Of a stretch of 64,000 nucleotides of DNA, positions 46,106-57,110 are shown one piece after another (the first letter of the stretch is position 1; every line of letters starts with the position of its first letter). Source of the stretch: Manduca sexta. Lineage: Eukaryota; Arthropoda; Insecta; Lepidoptera; Sphingidae. Under the pieces are notes generated by a model. That model saw only the letters and a program-made list of their open reading frames with translations, did no database searches and was not told where the DNA came from. A program made the translations under genes and the position numbers. Where the stretch lies: assembly GCF_014839805.1 (NCBI RefSeq), contig NC_051142.1, positions 15,594,589 through 15,658,588 on the forward strand, written 5' to 3'.

Positions 46106-47432
46106 ATACCTTATTAGCTTAAAGCCGAATGAAAGGTTGTGTACACATTGACTTCGAACTTGAATAGACAATAGACATTGATCATGCAAGTAATGTATAT
46201 TCGTCCTGCCTTACCCAAATCATTAGATATTCTAATTTATATACAAAGCATTATGAGACATAGACATAAAGCCTATTTCACAATATAAGTACACGTCATT
46301 CACCAGCTAATCGTATTAAGCAGCTTAAGTTAATCAACTCATTACATTCGGGAGTATAGTAGACAAGGGACCTTTGAAATTTAGTCGCATTATGTTTGAA
46401 GAGTACCATTAGTCAGACGAAGTGATGTAAATGATTAACATGTAATTATTCCACCTCGCTATCAAGTAGCTGTCAGCACTCCTGTAAAATCGCTTTTCAA
46501 GGTCGCCCTTAAAATAAGCCCTTGATTAGATGAGACCTTTTTCTTCTTCTTTTATGTAATGGCTACCAACATTGACGTATATTCTATAGACACGAACGTC
46601 CATATAAACTATTTGTTCAAAATCTGAACTAAAATAGCAAGCAATACGTCACTGTTATAACCTTTTTATTCACTTGAACAACCAATAATTTTACTTATTT
46701 GACTAATATTTTTTATTCACATCTAGGTTTGCACTTGGACTTGCGTTTTTATATAATGACCGGCACTCCGTACACAACCGCAAGCATCAATATTGACACC
46801 ATACTATAATCAGTTTGAATGGATTAAATTTCAATTCAGTTGAACATAATAATTGTTCGGAACGCCAAATCTAATACGTAGTACATTTATATCGATGGCT
46901 GCCATCGTTTATAGCATAGTATAATAGCAGATACAAAACGTAAAGAAACTATATTTACATTGCTATTTTTGTAAAAAATCTTTTTCGAAATGAGACCTTG
47001 AAATAAACTGTGTTTTAATTAATTATTTTTTGTCAGTCCGAAAGTTAATAATGCATCTTTTGAATGCTAATTGTTATGTAGTTTTACGTAATACTTGATA
47101 ATTCAATTATCTTGGTAATATTGTTAGTAATAAAGACTAGTATGTTACGTCATTCGTTTGTAATTATAGTTATTGTCCTAATACAACATTCCCGCAAAAA
47201 TATAATATTCATGAGATAATATTCTAAGGCTATTTATTTTCTTCTCTAGCAAATAAGACATGTAATAAGGAGTATTGAATAATATTACAAACAATAGTAT
47301 TTATGTGACTCCAAGGATATAACTTTGTATGAATTTTTCTTAGACGATTTGGACGGTATTAGCTTCTTTTATTAGAGAGCCAACCTCATAACTAAACCAA
47401 ATTCATTAGGAATGAAATGCTCTAAATACAAC
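46106..47432. other. No feature recognised
   Basis: AT-rich unassigned DNA without coding signal. Confidence 0.4.
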
Positions 47433-47436
47433 TTAT

Positions 47437-47755
47437 GCGGCGATAGTCTAGTTGGGTGTGGAGCGGACTATCGAGACGAATGCCCGCAGGTTCAAAACCC
47501 AAGGGCATATACCTTGACATTTCTAGAATGATGTGTGTACTCTTTGTGAATTATCGCTTTCTTTAACGATGAAAGAAAATATCGTGCGGTAGCCCGCATA
47601 CCTGAGAAGTTCTCTATAGGATTTTTAGGGTGTGTGATGTCTACCAATCCGCACTAGGCCAGCGTGGTGGACTAAGGCGTAATCCCTCTCAGTCGTAGAG
47701 GTGCCGTGCCGTGCCTAGTAGTGGGACAGTATATAATCCAGGGCTAATATTATTA
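47437..47755 (+). repeat. tRNA-headed SINE, family A, copy 7
   Basis: Head GCGGCGATAGTCTAGTTGGG and B box GGTTCAAAACCC. Body and AATATTATTAT tail as in the family. More diverged than most copies, so probably older. Confidence 0.85.
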
Positions 47756-47906
47756 TAAAACATATGCCAGTATTTCGATTTCCAAATCCTACTAGTATAA
47801 TTACATATCCGTTCTTTTCTAAATGAAATTGTTCTTCGTACAGGGGATTTATTCTCTGACAGTGACAGAATACACTGTGTATTTTGTATGCCATTTTTTT
47901 GTGACC

Positions 47907-48420
47907 TTCCATTTCCAGCCGTCTTCATCCGCCACACGTCTATATTATATAAACAACAAGGAATGGTATTCTCAATTCTGTATGCCAATTTCTATTGTCT
48001 CAAACGCGACGTGCTGAGTTACGTGGTTATTATGAACTGTCAAACAACTTGCGGCAGAGAATAAGGCCCTAGCAGAGTACAAAAATCAAATTTATAACTT
48101 CGTAGATTTGATATATTCCCATAGAACCAATATCCTTCCACTTCCAGCCTTCATCATCCGCCACACGTATATATTATGTAAACACATCGTGGTATTCTGA
48201 ATTCTGTATGCCAATTTTTATTGTCTCAAACGCGACGTGCTGAGTTACGTGGTTATAACGCACTGTCAAACAACTTGGGGCAGAGAATAAAGCCCTAGCA
48301 AAGTACAAAAATCTAATTTATAACTTCATAGATTTAATATATTTCCATATAACCTATGACCTTCCATTTTCATATGTCGTCATCTGCCACACGTCTATAT
48401 TATGTAAACAGCCAAGTTCA
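47907..48420. repeat. Tandem repeat, about 227-bp unit, 2.3 copies
   Basis: GCCACACGT occurs at 47,931, 48,160 and (variant) 48,386, each within the same long context (TCTCAAACGCGACGTGCTGA and CTAGCA.AGTACAAAAATC). Copies differ by substitutions and small indels. No coding function is recognised. Confidence 0.88.
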
Positions 48421-48827
48421 TGGCCGCAAACAATGCTGGATGACGGCAGTAGATCACTCGTCCCGCCTATTATTCATTTTTATGGTGCACCGTGAGCTCA
48501 TAACAGCGTATAAACAACCATGTCATAGCGGCAGCGCTGTGCCAAGTTCGACTTCACGGTTAGCTGAACTTGTTCGAAATGTGGCGACTGGGCAAGGCAC
48601 GTGTTCAAAATATATATTTCCTAAATAAGAAGATTTCCCCGATATATATTATAGGTATTAATTTTACCAATAAATAGTACCAATATAAGAAATTGTAGGT
48701 ACAAACATAAAATGAACTGGTTATTTGATGTTTTATATTATCCGCTTCATTTTCTTTAAAACGAAATACAATAATGCTTCAACATTACCGAGCAGATATA
48801 GATAAGCATCGGCACAGACACTGTTTC
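48421..48827. other. No feature recognised
   Basis: Unassigned. A frame at 48,356-48,628 begins in the tandem repeat and has no recognised homology. Confidence 0.4.
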
Positions 48828-49080
48828 GGTGGCGTAGTTGTTTTACGATGCGACTACAGTGCTATCTCGGGTTCGATCCCCGAGTCGGGAAAAGTGATAT
48901 TGGGTTTTTCTGATCAATATCAGCCTGAACTCTGGAATTTGTGCCCGATATGATAGGCCCGCTTCCTATTACATCATGGGACGGAATACACACAGCTGAA
49001 AGTCGATGCATTAGTTTCGTCTCTGCCTAACCCTTCGGGAATAAAAGGCGTGTGCTTAAGTGTGTGTCTGTATGTGGGTG
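48828..49080 (+). repeat. tRNA-headed SINE, family C, copy 3
   Basis: Best preserved copy of the family: head GGTGGCGTAGTTGTTTTACG, a perfect B box (GGTTCGATCCC), body GAACTCTGGAATTTGTGCCC and a TGTGTGTC-rich end. Confidence 0.85.
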
Positions 49081-49182
49081 ACATATCAGCACCACTTTTC
49101 ACAATACTAGTATATTTTCACTTATCAGTGATTATGCACGTGCCTACGTCCTTTCTACACTACCCCAAGGTTGACTGAAAAG

Positions 49183-49305
49183 CAGTGGCGACTGGTGAAA
49201 TTTTCCGAAAAGGAACCCGATACAACATATAGGTGCTAGTATGTATAAACTGTACATTCAAAGGGAAGCCGGTAGGAATCGAGTTGTATGGGCCCTTCGC
49301 CACTG
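49183..49305. mobile_element. hAT-type MITE, CAGTGGCGAA family, copy 6
   Basis: CAGTGGCGACTGG at the left and CCCTTCGCCACTG at the right. Flanking 8-mers CTGAAAAG and CTGAAGAG share seven of eight bases. At 123 bp it is shorter than its relatives, so it carries an internal deletion. Confidence 0.88.
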
Positions 49306-49557
49306 CTGAAGAGAATGCCCAAGGCATTAAGTCCGCCTGTATACCATGTGTACAAAGTATACAATAAATAAATATCGGACTAAAATGGGTATTATATCAG
49401 AGTTATACAATATGCATAATATAATAACCCATAGCAATTGGTTAAAAAATAACGCACTTATGTTGCAACTTTATAAGCATCTCAAGTACGTTTCTCCCAT
49501 TCAAAACGGAAAGTTAAAATAACTAGAATTCAAAAGCCGCTCACAGCGAGAGTTTGT
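49306..49557. other. No feature recognised
   Basis: Unassigned AT-rich DNA. Confidence 0.4.
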
Positions 49558-49713
49558 ATGAAAAATGTAAACTTATTTCATATTGGAGAGCTGGATGGAG
49601 TATGTGCACTGATGTTTGTGCTCGTGGACGACCAGCGCCGCGGCTCGCTCACAGCGTGTGCTGAATGGGACCCGTTGCGTACTCACATCATGAACGTTGG
49701 GTCGATACACTAA
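49558..49713 (+). other. Small 51-codon open frame in a GC-rich patch
   Basis: From the ATG at 49,558 to the TAA at 49,711-49,713. The middle part (reading LDGVCALMFVLVDDQRRGSL) is in a sharply GC-richer block (49,600-49,690) and has a balanced amino-acid composition. On the minus strand the same block ends in ATGTGAGTACG, a donor-like sequence, so an exon on that strand is equally possible. Family not recognised. This may be chance. Confidence 0.25.
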
Positions 49714-50139
49714 TAACTTTCAAATTATTGTTTTTATTAAGTTTTTCATTGTTATTTTTATGTGTACTCGTATTACCGCCATATTTATTTTGTTTTTATA
49801 ATTTCCTTATTTTGTTTGTGATTTGTTTGTGTCATGGTGTTGTGTGCATAAATTATTTATATTTGTCACACGCTTAATAAAATAATGAACTATTTCAAAA
49901 TTTTTAATTTGTGGCAGTCGTCGGAATACAAATTTTTGTTTGCTACCTTTTTTTGAAGTTGCTATAAAATTGAGCTTATTAAAGATAGGTAAAAAATGAA
50001 ACCTATAGCATGAAAAAAGGGAAATAACTAAAAGGTCGCAAACATAAATTGGTTGTTTGACGATTCCCACAAATTGGCAATTTTGGAAAGGGTCATTATT
50101 TTATTAAGAGTACGTTGTATTTGATAATAGTGTAACTGA
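49714..50139. other. No feature recognised
   Basis: T-rich unassigned DNA. Frames across it are low complexity. Confidence 0.4.
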
Positions 50140-50465
50140 TATACATTAGTAACAAAGAGTACATATAACCCGATTCCTGCCGGCTTCCCTTTCGTAATTT
50201 ATGTGGAAAGCCAGCGATATATGCACTGATAATTGTGTATCTAATATACCAGTAACGAACGGTCCCTGTAATCCGATTCCTGCCGGCTTCCCTTTCGTAA
50301 TTTATGTGGAAAGCCAGCGATATATGCACTGATAATTGTGTATCTAATATACCAGTAACGAACGGTCCCTGTAATCCGATTCCTGCCGGCTTTCCTTTCG
50401 TAATTTATGTAAAATCTAAATTACCCTACCGGTTTTCCTTTCGTCATTTATATTAATACTAATAT
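50140..50465. repeat. 103-bp tandem repeat built from a MITE end
   Basis: CGATTCCTGCCGGCTT occurs at 50,171, 50,274 and 50,377. Each unit contains the subterminal part of the CAGTGGCGAA MITE (CGATTCCTGCCGGCTTCCCT, then TTTCGTAATTTATGT) plus about 60 bp of other sequence ending CCAGTAACGAACGGTCCCTG. The second and third units are almost identical. Confidence 0.9.
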
Positions 50466-50740
50466 ATATAAATCATTTCACTAAGACTATTAAAAAGTTA
50501 ATGTAATGTTATATAAAACTTTAACGAATTATAAATATTAAATAATTTCAATATTTATCTCTGAAGTTATTACACTAAACAGTTTCACGTAAACAAACAA
50601 CGAAATTAATTTTTATTAATAAAACTTTTTACATACAAAAACTGATTTCGAAGAACAAGACCATCCAAAAAAAAATATTGAATTTTATATATGTGTTAAT
50701 AAGAAATTATTTAAATACAATGAATATAATCTACTATCCA
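50466..50740. other. No feature recognised
   Basis: Very AT-rich unassigned DNA. Confidence 0.4.
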
Positions 50741-51003
50741 ATAATTAATGTTTTATGTTTATATGCGAGTTAAATATCTTTTTATGGCGGTGCCTAATTA
50801 AAGATAATATTTGTTTGTGTATTTACTTAGCTTAGTTAGCAATTTAATTTGGCAGTGATAACACAATATAATAATCTATAATCCAATTCGTGTTTTATGT
50901 TTATATTCACTTTAAATATCTTTTATTGGCGGTGCCTAATTAAAGTTAATATATATTTGTGCATGTACTTAATTTAGCTAGAAATTTAATTTGGCAGTGA
51001 TAT
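50741..51003. repeat. 142-bp tandem duplication, 2 copies
   Basis: GGCGGTGCCTAATTAAAG begins at 50,786 and 50,928. Flanking words AATTTAATTTGGCAGTGATA and TTTTATGTTTATAT also recur. Moderately diverged. Confidence 0.82.
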
Positions 51004-51354
51004 ATTCACTCGCGAATAAATAACCTCTTATAGAGTCGGTTAAAGAGCCCTATATTTTTTCGTAAATCTAACACAAACCAAAAAATTAAAGTGCATATAC
51101 GTAATGAAGCAGAATTCATCGTATATTCCGGTTCCCGCAAACGGCTATTTAGTAAATATAGTAGTGCAAATCACTTCGCTGAGTGTTGACATACTACCTG
51201 TGTTCAGTGGGCACTCGTTAAAACTATAATTCCATCAATGGCAACAAGACAATGAATAGTCCAAAATGTCATATTTATTCGTAAACTATAAATTTTAGAA
51301 ACTTTTTGAATTTGTGAATAGTTTTAAGAAGACAAGTTTAATTTCATAAAAAAT
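51004..51354. other. No feature recognised
   Basis: Unassigned AT-rich DNA. Confidence 0.4.
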
Positions 51355-51362
51355 CTGGATAT

Positions 51363-52643
51363 CAGTGGCGAAGCGTCCATACAAGCCGATTCCCACCGGC
51401 TTCCCTTTTAGGTTTTTGGTGATACTAAACAATATATTTAATAGGCAAATATAAATTTACAACATATCAAACAATGGACAATAATTATAATAGCTTAACT
51501 TATTAATTATAATTGATAACTTAATAATGACATCTATCGGCCATTAGCCCGTTGTTTGTTAATTTAATCGATATCAATTACTTATTTTAAATGGCGTTAG
51601 ATGGCGCACCTTGTATTTAGTTCCCCAGAAATTCCGTTACCTAAGTGAAATTGTGACGCCACAGGCAAAGGTAACCCGCTGTCAGGCGGCTTAATGTCGT
51701 AGTATGTTTTTTAATATAGATGGCAGCACTTTCTATGACTTTCAATGCCAGTGTTCGTCGAAATCGCGCGGAAGATATGGGCAAAGGTAACCCGAGCTAG
51801 TTCGGCTTCACGTTAACCGACTTTGTATAGTTGTCGCTTTTTACGTCCTTCAAACGTCATAATTTATTATGCTACCAAGTTGCGGTGTTTGTAAATTGTC
51901 ATATTCATTTTATTTTTTGATATATATGTGATGTTTAGTTACCAGCGCTTTGTTTATTTAGAAATTACAAATAAAAGTGTATTATAATGGAAATAACTAC
52001 CTGTGATCAGTTTAATGTCTACCTTTACGTAAGTATATTATTAGTCGGTGATTTCACATATTAGTATTTAGATGGTAAAATATTTGAAGAAGATCTGAAA
52101 GTTTTTGATTTTAGACGCAAAATGTTTGTTAGAAGAAAATAAATATGATATTATACTGAATTAAAAGTAGCACCACGATACAATCAAAAGTTAACGAATA
52201 ACCGTTCTTGATTATAATTTAAATTGATAATTATATAAGTTTACCATGTAAGTAGACTTAAACTGTTGGTCTGTTTGGCGATCGTGATACCTATTTCTAT
52301 TACATTTATAGTTTTATTTTGAAAATAAACAGATACTTTTAGTGTAGTGTGGTTATAATTTTAATACTTACTTTTGTTGCTGTTATAACTAATTAATAGG
52401 TAAGTACTTATATTTTGATTAATGGACCGAGAATTATCTTCGTTTATTGTTCGATTTTATGAATGTTTCAATTATTTACGCATAATAGGTAATTTAGTAT
52501 GTATGTCAACGTTTGTTGATTTCGAATCAAGACTAATCCGTTGTCTTAGTTTTTGTTTGCCGATAAATTGCCCCGATATCTTAACTGACGCCAATTTTTT
52601 TTACACCGGGTTACCTTTTGAAAAATTTCACCCTTCGCCACTG
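51363..52643. mobile_element. 1.28-kb non-autonomous hAT element with the MITE family's ends
   Basis: Left end CAGTGGCGAAGCGTCCATAC, right end CACCCTTCGCCACTG, the same as the short MITEs. A perfect 8-bp duplication, CTGGATAT, lies at 51,355-51,362 and 52,644-52,651. The interior is unrelated to the short copies and codes for no transposase I can recognise. A frame at 52,422-52,694 runs over the right end and is not a gene. It is likely a deletion derivative of the autonomous parent or a carrier of captured sequence. Confidence 0.9.
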
Positions 52644-52796
52644 CTGGATATTATTATTTTATACCATAGGCCACTTTTTAACGAAATTTTTTGAACTGGA
52701 ACCACTTGATAAATTAATATAATGACTAAAATATACAAAAATGAAAAAAAAAACACAAACTATGATAGTCTACTATAATCATAATGCTTACTCACA

Positions 52797-52940
52797 GAAT
52801 CACGTCGTCGTAGCAAGTTGTCTACGGTGCTACGTTGTAGCGCGTCGTAGCGGGCGGACTTCGCGGCGGCTGGCGACCGACTGAACCGTAGCGGCGATCG
52901 GCGCAAGGCATGAACTCCCAGCGTTTAGGGCTACTATATC
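52797..52940 (-). other. GC-rich block with a splice donor; candidate 5' exon
   Basis: A sharp island of high GC with repeated CGTAGC/CGTCGT words. On the minus strand it ends in GATTCT followed by GTGAGTAAG, a consensus donor at 52,796/52,797. An ATG lies in it (minus strand, about 52,912), but its frame stops after about 30 codons, so it would be an untranslated exon or carry a short upstream frame. A reading frame without ATG is open to the donor. An acceptor-like TATAG lies at the right edge. Tentative. Confidence 0.3.
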
Positions 52941-53289
52941 CAGGTAAACAGGTCAAGGGAAACTGTAATACAATATCTAAATTTTTGATTAACTGGCATT
53001 AGTTATTAGCTTTGTGGGAACTAAACGTATGATTTTTTTTTATATCATCTCCATCTGATCGACATTTTCAGCAAAAGCAGTGCAGATTTACCTGGCACAT
53101 TCATATCTAGCGAATAATATTCTACAAAGGCTTGTCGTGAAATAAGTTTGACGACGAACATTCAAGTTGAAATAAACAGTCGTGTCATTTCAATATCTCC
53201 CTCACTCACCACTGTACAAAATAATATGGATTTTTAGCTAGACATCACGTGGTACATGTCACCGGTCTGGTGCTATGTATGTATATGTA
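52941..53289. other. No feature recognised
   Basis: Unassigned DNA. If the block at 52,797 is a first exon, a promoter would be here, but no clear TATA or initiator element was picked out. Confidence 0.3.
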
Positions 53290-53291
53290 GT

Positions 53292-53450
53292 AGTGGTCCA
53301 GGGTCCATATAAGCCAATTGCTGCCAAATTGCCTTTATGTCGAATCTAATTATTCTTAGTACGATTTACACACCGCGTTCATACATATTAGTATCTATAT
53401 GTTGTGTCGGGTTCCTTTTCGGAAAATTTCACCTTACACCACTGGTATAT
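53292..53450. mobile_element. hAT-type MITE, CAGTGGCGAA family, copy 7
   Basis: TAGTGGTCCAGGGTCCATAT at the left, CACCTTACACCACTG at the right, and the inner word TATGTTGTGTCGGGTTCC. Flanks resemble each other (GTATATGT / GTATATAT), with the left edge uncertain by a few bases. Confidence 0.78.
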
Positions 53451-54458
53451 ATGTAGTAACACCATATGTCGTAAATCATAATTATGTTGGTATCCAGGAT
53501 ACTCGTCTCTCGTCAGTCCAAACTCTATCTGCACAACACATCACTTACTAATAAACGCAGTGGAGGCAATTTATTGTAATATAAATAATTAAGTAAAACG
53601 CTCATAACTCAGACTTGCGATTCAATTTACATGATTTTTTTAATTAAGTTGGTATGAAATCCGGTCAGGCACCGCTCTGCATAAAACGGATGGCCGGTAA
53701 CTCGGCCCTCGTTAAGGCTTGCCGCGATGCAGTCCGTATTCTCTATTACGTTTCATATTCCACGTGGAATTTTTAGGGAACAAATAATGCAAATTTACAA
53801 ATCGTGTAAATCAAAATTTTAATTCTAGAAGATATTTAATATAATAAAGCATTTGTGAAAATGTTTGGATATTTGTTAGTAGTAAACGCAGAAACAGCGA
53901 AACGGATTTCGATGAAATTTACATAAGTCACTTTTTACCCCGGTAATTTGCTCCCATGAGAAAATATAGGATGCTTATCAGATTTGTGAAATGGCGCTAG
54001 CGTCATGGAGACGCTGTCGTTCGCTGCAGAGTTTTAGGCTCTTTTATAACCGGAAAGCTTACAAAACGAGTTGCCTAGTGTGCTATATATGTGTAACGTA
54101 ATTCATAAGTAACCAATAAGTAGTAAATACTCAACAGAAATAGACAAAGCGATACTTACCTATGAGCTACGCAAACAATATGTCCAAATAAGCCATAATA
54201 TATATATTTTGCGCCCAAAAATCAGTGACATTAGCAATTCCTTATTCAAACCGCGGTAATTCCACGCGGTGTTAGTATTACCGCCGTGGACGCTTGTGAG
54301 CTGTCTCGGATTACGTTTTTTATAACGTACAGCTTGGTAAGTTTGACATGATCTAGTTTCTCAGCCAACGAGGAGCGGGAAATGAGATTTTATCAATTAC
54401 GCTCAGTCTGACGGAGAGATGCTTTTAACGCAATCACGTGAGTGAAAATGTATAACAA
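53451..54458. other. Mostly unassigned, part Helitron-like
   Basis: 53,870-54,075 contains AACGGATTTCGATGAAATTT and further words typical of the short Helitrons. Elsewhere nothing is recognised. Confidence 0.4.
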
Positions 54459-54690
54459 CTAGCTTTTGCTCGCGGCTTTGCCCGCGTGAAGGAGTTTTCC
54501 AGTTGTTTTTTTTTCGACTTACTTGATACCTATGTATCGTTATATTATGACCAAATAACACAAATATATTATAAATTGTAGCCTATGTTTTTCTGATGTA
54601 TAAACAATATTAATATAAAGTTTCATCCAAATCTGTAGTTTTTTGTGAGAGGGGAATAAACATACATCAATCAAGTAATCAATTAGTAAC
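54459..54690 (-). repeat. Helitron-type 3' end, minus strand
   Basis: CTAGCTTTTGCTCGCGGCTT at 54,459 is the inverse of the GC hairpin plus CTAG end of the 44-kb Helitron, and is preceded by A. The 5' end was not identified. Confidence 0.6.
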
Positions 54691-54713
54691 AATATACGTG
54701 ATCTTTATTCAGC

Positions 54714-54912
54714 TAACGATGAAGGAAAACATCGTGAGGAAACCTGCACATCTGAGAACTTCTCTATAGGAATTTCGAAGGTGTGTGAAGTCTACCAATC
54801 CGCACTAGGCCAGCGTGGTGGACTAAGGCCTAATCCCTCTCAGTAGTAGAGTAGGCCCGTGCTCAGCAGTGGGCAAGTATATAATACAGGGCTGATATTA
54901 TTATTATTTATT
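54714..54912 (+). repeat. SINE family A, copy 8, 5'-truncated
   Basis: Begins in the body (AACGATGAAGGAAAACATCG) without the tRNA head and ends GGGCTGATATTATTATTATT. The hAT element follows 27 bases later. Confidence 0.85.
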
Positions 54913-54959
54913 ATTCAGCTGAAGGCAGATGTTACCAATAGTGTTGCCCAAATTCAGTC

Positions 54960-55115
54960 TTGGTCTTGCAGTCTTGGTCTTGTTCTTGCGTTTTTGCAAG
55001 ACCAAGACCAAGAACAAGACCGCGTATTTTTAGCAAGACCAAGACCAAGACTGACCGTGCAAGACTTGAGCAAGAACAAGACATAGCCTGCAAGACTCTT
55101 GCGTCTTGCAGCTAG
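54960..55115. repeat. Left subterminal CAAGAC array
   Basis: About 20 copies of CAAGAC or its complement GTCTTG, often as CAAGACCAAGACCAAGA, arranged head-to-head so that parts can form hairpins. hAT transposases such as that of Ac bind short subterminal repeats, so these may be binding sites. Confidence 0.8.
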
Positions 55116-55848
55116 GACTTAGCGCTATTTCACTGAGTAGTTAGGTGTAACAGTTCGGTGTATAGGTAGGTACGCTTAGGAATTCTATGAGACGCAAAAA
55201 CTGTATCAAAGAATATGAAAAACTGGACCTATGCGCATTACGACTAATACCATAAACATAGCGAATAAAAAAATATCTATTAAAATCAAACTGAGTGCAT
55301 GCATAGCTATGTTTTAACCATCGGCACTTTGATAATGCGGCATCAAAGGTTTTGTACTTACTTCTCAAAGAAATTTGCCGCTTTTCGGAAGTACATGGTT
55401 ATGATACACGCGCCGGCGGCTTCTTTTGAAATCTAAAACAATCGTTGCCGCCACGCCGAAATCATAACATTTGACACTATTTGATTGCCGCCATAGGGCG
55501 TAGGTATACTCATGCAAAATAATTTCGAATTTTAAGAGTACCTACAGGTGTTCCAAAGAATAAATAAGTTTCAGAGTGCTTAGAATGAAAATGAATACAT
55601 TATACTGATCACGCAAGTAGTATTATGATTGGGATAAAATGGTAAGGATAGCCCGACTAGAAATTTAAAAGTGCGACCAATGGGGCCCCTCTTGGGCTTC
55701 CCTCTTGGGGCCCACTTTGGGATGTCACGCAAAGCCCTCTTGGGCCCCCATTGGGAAATCCCAACAAAAAATCAAAAATAATTTTGAATTACGGACTCTG
55801 ATGGTACTATAACTTTATATTTCGATTAGAAAGTGAACTATTGGTTGA

Positions 55849-56331
55849 ATGCATCCTTGTCGTCAGTTGGGCTCGAACTCGGGTCCTCTTGATCATCAGT
55901 CGTTCACGTTACAACTTTATGAAGAATATAAAAGTCTACACTCAGTGAACAAATCTCTGGAATTACCAGAAAAAGAAAATCAAGTATGTGATGAAGATGA
56001 AGACGTAATAGACTTTGATAAACTCTATGAATGTCCCTCGACGTCATCTGGATCTTGTCTTCAAGGCTTAGTGATAGACGAGTTGGAGGAGTACCTGAGA
56101 AAACCAAGAACTGCCAGCTCGGAAGACATTTTAGATTGGTGGAGGACGCATGAGACAGAGTATCCGATTTTATCGAAAATGGCCCGTGATTTTCTCTCAA
56201 TACCTGCAACTTCAGTACCTGCTGAGAGGTTATTTTCTAAAGCATCATTAGTAATTAGAAAACATAGAAATAGGTTAAGTGATGAGTCAGCCAGATGGTT
56301 ACTTTGTATTAATTCTTGGTCAAAAAATTGA
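55849..56331 (+). pseudogene. hAT transposase, C-terminal dimerisation domain only
   Basis: 160-codon frame. The first 25 or so residues look untranslated or intronic. From about residue 80 it has the hATC domain: LEEYLRKPRTASSEDILDWW, a PILSKMARDFLSIPATSVPAERLFSKASL stretch (A-R-D-x-L-x-I-P-A-T-S-V-P-x-E-R-x-F-S), then RNRLSDESARWLLCINSW. This region mediates transposase dimerisation. The BED zinc finger and the catalytic Asp residues upstream are absent, as only about 700 bases separate this frame from the left array. An acidic stretch (DEDEDVIDFDKL) precedes the domain. The ATG may not be the real start, and an intron acceptor could lie near 55,893. Confidence 0.85.
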
Positions 56332-56763
56332 TATAAAGTATCATAACCTAATGATAAAGCTGTTGATTAGTGTTGTATTTTATTTTTTATTCAAATAAAT
56401 GATAAATCGTAAAACTCTTTTATTAAATTTCTTATAAGTTGAAGGTTCAATCTCTTTCTAGACAGATAAGTATTGTTCTTTAAAAATACAGTCAAGTTAT
56501 TGTAATTAATTTGTTTTTTTTTACATGTTTTAGCAAATGTAAGCTTATAAATCATAAATGTTTATTAAGAAACAGTTACTTCCATGGAAAACGACATATA
56601 GGTCAGTTGATTTTTCGAATTTCTTATCAAATCTTCAGTTATTTATTAATCAGCTTGATCTTTACTATGGCTATGTTAATTCAAGCTCACAATGTTCCAA
56701 TTCTAATACGTTTTTCTAAGATTTAAAGTAAACTTTAATAAATAGTAATAGACTAATAGGTAA

Positions 56764-56905
56764 TTGCAAGACTTGCAAGACTCTTGCTGCAAGACCAAGA
56801 CCAAGACCAAGACTGGGAGCGCAAGACCAAGACCAAGACCAAGATCAGATGTATTGGCGCAAGACCAAGACCAAGACTGGCTAAGTCTCGTCTTGTTCTT
56901 GCATT
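56764..56905. repeat. Right subterminal CAAGAC array
   Basis: Similar hexamer array near the right end, mostly in one orientation, with the words GCAAGACCAAGACCAAGAC. Dipeptide-like frames across it are artefacts. Confidence 0.8.
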
Positions 56906-56926
56906 TGGGCAACACTAGTTACCAAT

Positions 56927-57110
56927 CAGTGGCGAAGTGTCCATATAAGCCTATTCCTGCCGGCTTCCCTTACGTAACTTCTAATAAAAAATCGTGATAA
57001 AATCCATAACAGATTTATTTCAATATATAAAATTCGCGTAAATATCAGAAATCATTATAGGTATTAAAATGTCAAACACTACGTAGGGCTATAAGACATT
57101 CAGTAGTTAG
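56927..57110 (+). repeat. MITE fragment followed by repeat I
   Basis: CAGTGGCGAAGTGTCCATAT starts right after the hAT target duplication and stops near 56,980. A repeat I piece follows (GATAAAATCCATAACAG and ATTCGCGTAAAT). Confidence 0.7.

Larger units (their letters stand above)
54939..56917 (+). mobile_element. hAT DNA transposon with CAAGAC-rich ends
   Basis: 1,979 bp. Terminal inverted repeats TAGTGTTGCCCAAAT and ATTTGGGCAACACTA. A perfect 8-bp target duplication, GTTACCAA, lies at 54,931-54,938 and 56,918-56,925. Both subterminal zones are packed with CAAGAC / CCAAGA words in both orientations. Only the C-terminal third of a transposase remains, so the element is internally deleted and non-autonomous as read. 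Confidence 0.93.

Noticed and set aside
48828..48900. Possible true tRNA gene (B box GGTTCGATCCC)
   Set aside because: The 3' acceptor half does not pair with the 5' end and the sequence continues into a SINE body shared with other copies.
55849..55925. First 25 codons of the hAT frame as real N-terminus
   Set aside because: An in-frame TGA directly precedes the ATG and the translation resembles noncoding or intronic sequence. The real transposase begins upstream and is missing.
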